Positions 4,701 through 5,588 of a stretch of DNA of 5,588 nucleotides are shown here, in pieces. The stretch covers positions 1 through 5,588 of the forward strand of contig JAKIXL010000100.1 in NCBI GenBank assembly GCA_022709105.1. Direction: 5' to 3'. Source of the stretch: Thermoplasmatota archaeon. Lineage in GTDB: Archaea > Thermoplasmatota > Thermoplasmata > Methanomassiliicoccales > Methanomassiliicoccaceae. Position 1 is the first letter of the stretch; each line of letters begins with the position of its first letter. The position numbers were made by a program, and so were the translations under genes. The notes under the pieces were generated by a model. That model made no database searches and was not told the DNA's origin. It saw only the letters and a list, made by a program, of their open reading frames with translations.

Positions 4701-5314
4701 GCCCGGCCCGGCTCGTTTAGCAGGACCACCTTGTTGGGGACGAAGCGCGAGGAGAGCTGGTTATAGAACGCCCGGGTGCCCTCGGAGCCTCTAGGTCCGG
4801 AGATCACGATGGAGTATGACGGCCCCAGACGCATGTCCACGGCGTTCATCAGATGGGCGTGGTTCTCGGGGGAACCGAACACGGTCCCGGAGAACGCGGC
4901 CATGGCGGCATCGGCCCTCTCCAAGTATTCCGGCTCCTCGGTGATGCGATATAGGACCAGAAGGTCCATTATCGAGACCGAGTTCCCCGATGGGAGAGCC
5001 CCGTCGTACACCTCCTTCCGCCGAGGCATCGGTCCGCTAGCTTCCCTTGCCTGCATGAATCCGCCCTCTTCAGCGTCCCAGAAGGCCGCCGTCGCCGTCC
5101 TCATGATGCTCATCGCCTCCTCCAGCCATCTAACGTCATGGTCCGCCTGGAACAGCTCTATCAATCCCCAGGCCATGAACGCATGGTCGTCCAGGAAACC
5201 CGGGACATCGGCCGGACCCTCCCGGTACATGTGCAGCAGAGAACCGTCAGGAGCGCGCATCCTGCCGAGGACATGCTCGGCTGCCCGTCTGGCGGCCTCC
5301 AAGTATCTTTCCTC

Positions 5315-5338
5315 CAGAAATGCGGGCCAAGGCCGCTA
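5315..5338 (-). other. Frameshift site in the YyaL-type gene
   Basis: The upstream frame gives Ile-Ala-Ala-Leu-Ala-Arg (5339-5322) and the downstream frame gives Phe-Leu-Glu-Glu from 5320. The minus-strand sequence across the join is GCCCGCATTTCTGG; one GC dinucleotide lost from a GCGC in the Arg-Ala codons would explain it (Arg-Ala-Phe-Leu restored). In the downstream frame a TAG at 5338-5336 blocks extension upstream, so the join must lie between there and about 5315. Confidence 0.75.
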
Positions 5339-5491
5339 TCATCAGCCCGTTCCAGTCGGCCATTATCTTATCGTCAAGGGCCGGCCGGACCCTCTCCTCC
5401 CTGGCTGCCAGCAGCTTGCTTCTGATCGCTGGGTACATGGGGTCCGAGAGAGCGTCTGCCTGCGCTAGATGCAGAACACAATTGCCGCTCG

Positions 5492-5508
5492 GCCGCCCCT
5501 GGGGCGGC
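5492..5508. repeat. Perfect 8-base palindrome with one-base centre
   Basis: GCCGCCCC and GGGGCGGC flank a single T at 5500, within the coding sequence of the YyaL-type gene. In a GC-rich coding region this may be a chance of composition; the loop is too small for a full hairpin, so a few central pairs would open. Confidence 0.5.
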
Positions 5509-5588
5509 TCGCGTACATTGCCCTCTTTGCTGAGGCCGAAGAGCCTCCGTGCGGGATCAAGCTCTTCGGGGTCGAGGACCGATGCGGC

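Larger units (their letters stand above)
4553..5588 (-). pseudogene. YyaL/DUF255-type thioredoxin-domain protein, C-terminal part, frameshifted and 5'-partial
   Basis: From the right edge an open frame carries motifs of the (alpha/alpha)6-barrel part of YyaL/SPATA20-like proteins: GLSKEGN, a Leu-His after it, REERVRPALDDKIMADWNG, then IAALAR. Near 5320 the homology jumps to another frame and continues as EERYLEAARRAAEHVL, PGFLDDHAFM, FWDAEEGGFM and KEVYDGALPSGNS. It ends in the family's C-terminal Cys-x5-Cys-Leu-Pro region and TAG at 4555-4553. Either one extra base or two missing bases explain the shift. Without correction the upstream frame stops at 5247-5249, losing about 230 residues. The N-terminal thioredoxin-like domain and the start lie beyond the window. 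The family's biochemical role is not well defined. A sequencing error is possible, since both parts still look well conserved. Its 3' end overlaps the DUF4443 stop codon. Confidence 0.85.

Noticed and set aside
5315..5338. Programmed ribosomal frameshifting in the YyaL-type gene
   Set aside because: There is no heptameric slippery sequence or following pseudoknot that I can see, and the family is not known for recoding; a mutation or sequencing error is simpler.
4776..5468. Open frame of 230 codons on the plus strand opposite the YyaL-type gene
   Set aside because: The minus strand carries the family motifs in this stretch, while the plus-strand translation is Ser/Arg-rich and shows no domain.
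1..5588. CRISPR array, insertion sequence, attachment site, tRNA, rRNA or defence island
   Set aside because: No regularly spaced repeats, transposase or integrase motifs, tRNA-like cloverleaf, or terminal inverted repeats were seen; nearly all of the window is explained by ordinary housekeeping genes.

Overview
The window looks like a chromosomal segment from a GC-rich archaeon (about 60% G+C by eye). It carries an archaeal flap endonuclease (FEN1), an archaeal-type winged-helix protein of the DUF4443 kind, and TATA-like boxes placed 26-31 bases before start codons with no Shine-Dalgarno sequence, which is the layout of leaderless archaeal genes. The gene set and composition fit Thermoplasmatota, perhaps a relative of Methanomassiliicoccales; that placement is inference.

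Left half, all read leftward: universal stress protein (2605-2180), ribulose-phosphate 3-epimerase (2154-1495), an unrecognised 58-residue two-helix membrane protein (1442-1266), FEN1 (1222-179), and the first 26 codons of a class I aminoacyl-tRNA synthetase, probably isoleucyl (79 to the window edge). The last piece is clearly AT-richer than everything else. Right half, read rightward: a 64-residue Cys/His protein (2699-2893), RNase Z (2952-3932), and a winged-helix DUF4443 protein (3972-4556). A YyaL/DUF255-type protein gene comes in leftward from the right edge and ends at 4553, its stop codon overlapping the stop of the DUF4443 gene.

The genes are mostly housekeeping (tRNA 3'-end maturation, tRNA charging, DNA replication and repair, pentose phosphate metabolism), and most seem to have their own promoter rather than forming one operon. 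I see no mobile element, CRISPR array, RNA gene, defence locus or evident new multi-gene system. The most unusual signals are small lesions at conserved motifs: RNase Z lacks about eight residues containing the metallo-beta-lactamase motif I Asp, apparently collapsed between short direct repeats; the YyaL-type gene carries a frameshift near 5320; and the FEN1 C-terminal PCNA-binding box ends in Trp-Gly instead of Trp-Phe. These may be real mutations or errors in a draft sequence, and reads would settle it. The 58-residue membrane protein and the 64-residue Cys/His protein are the most novel genes.
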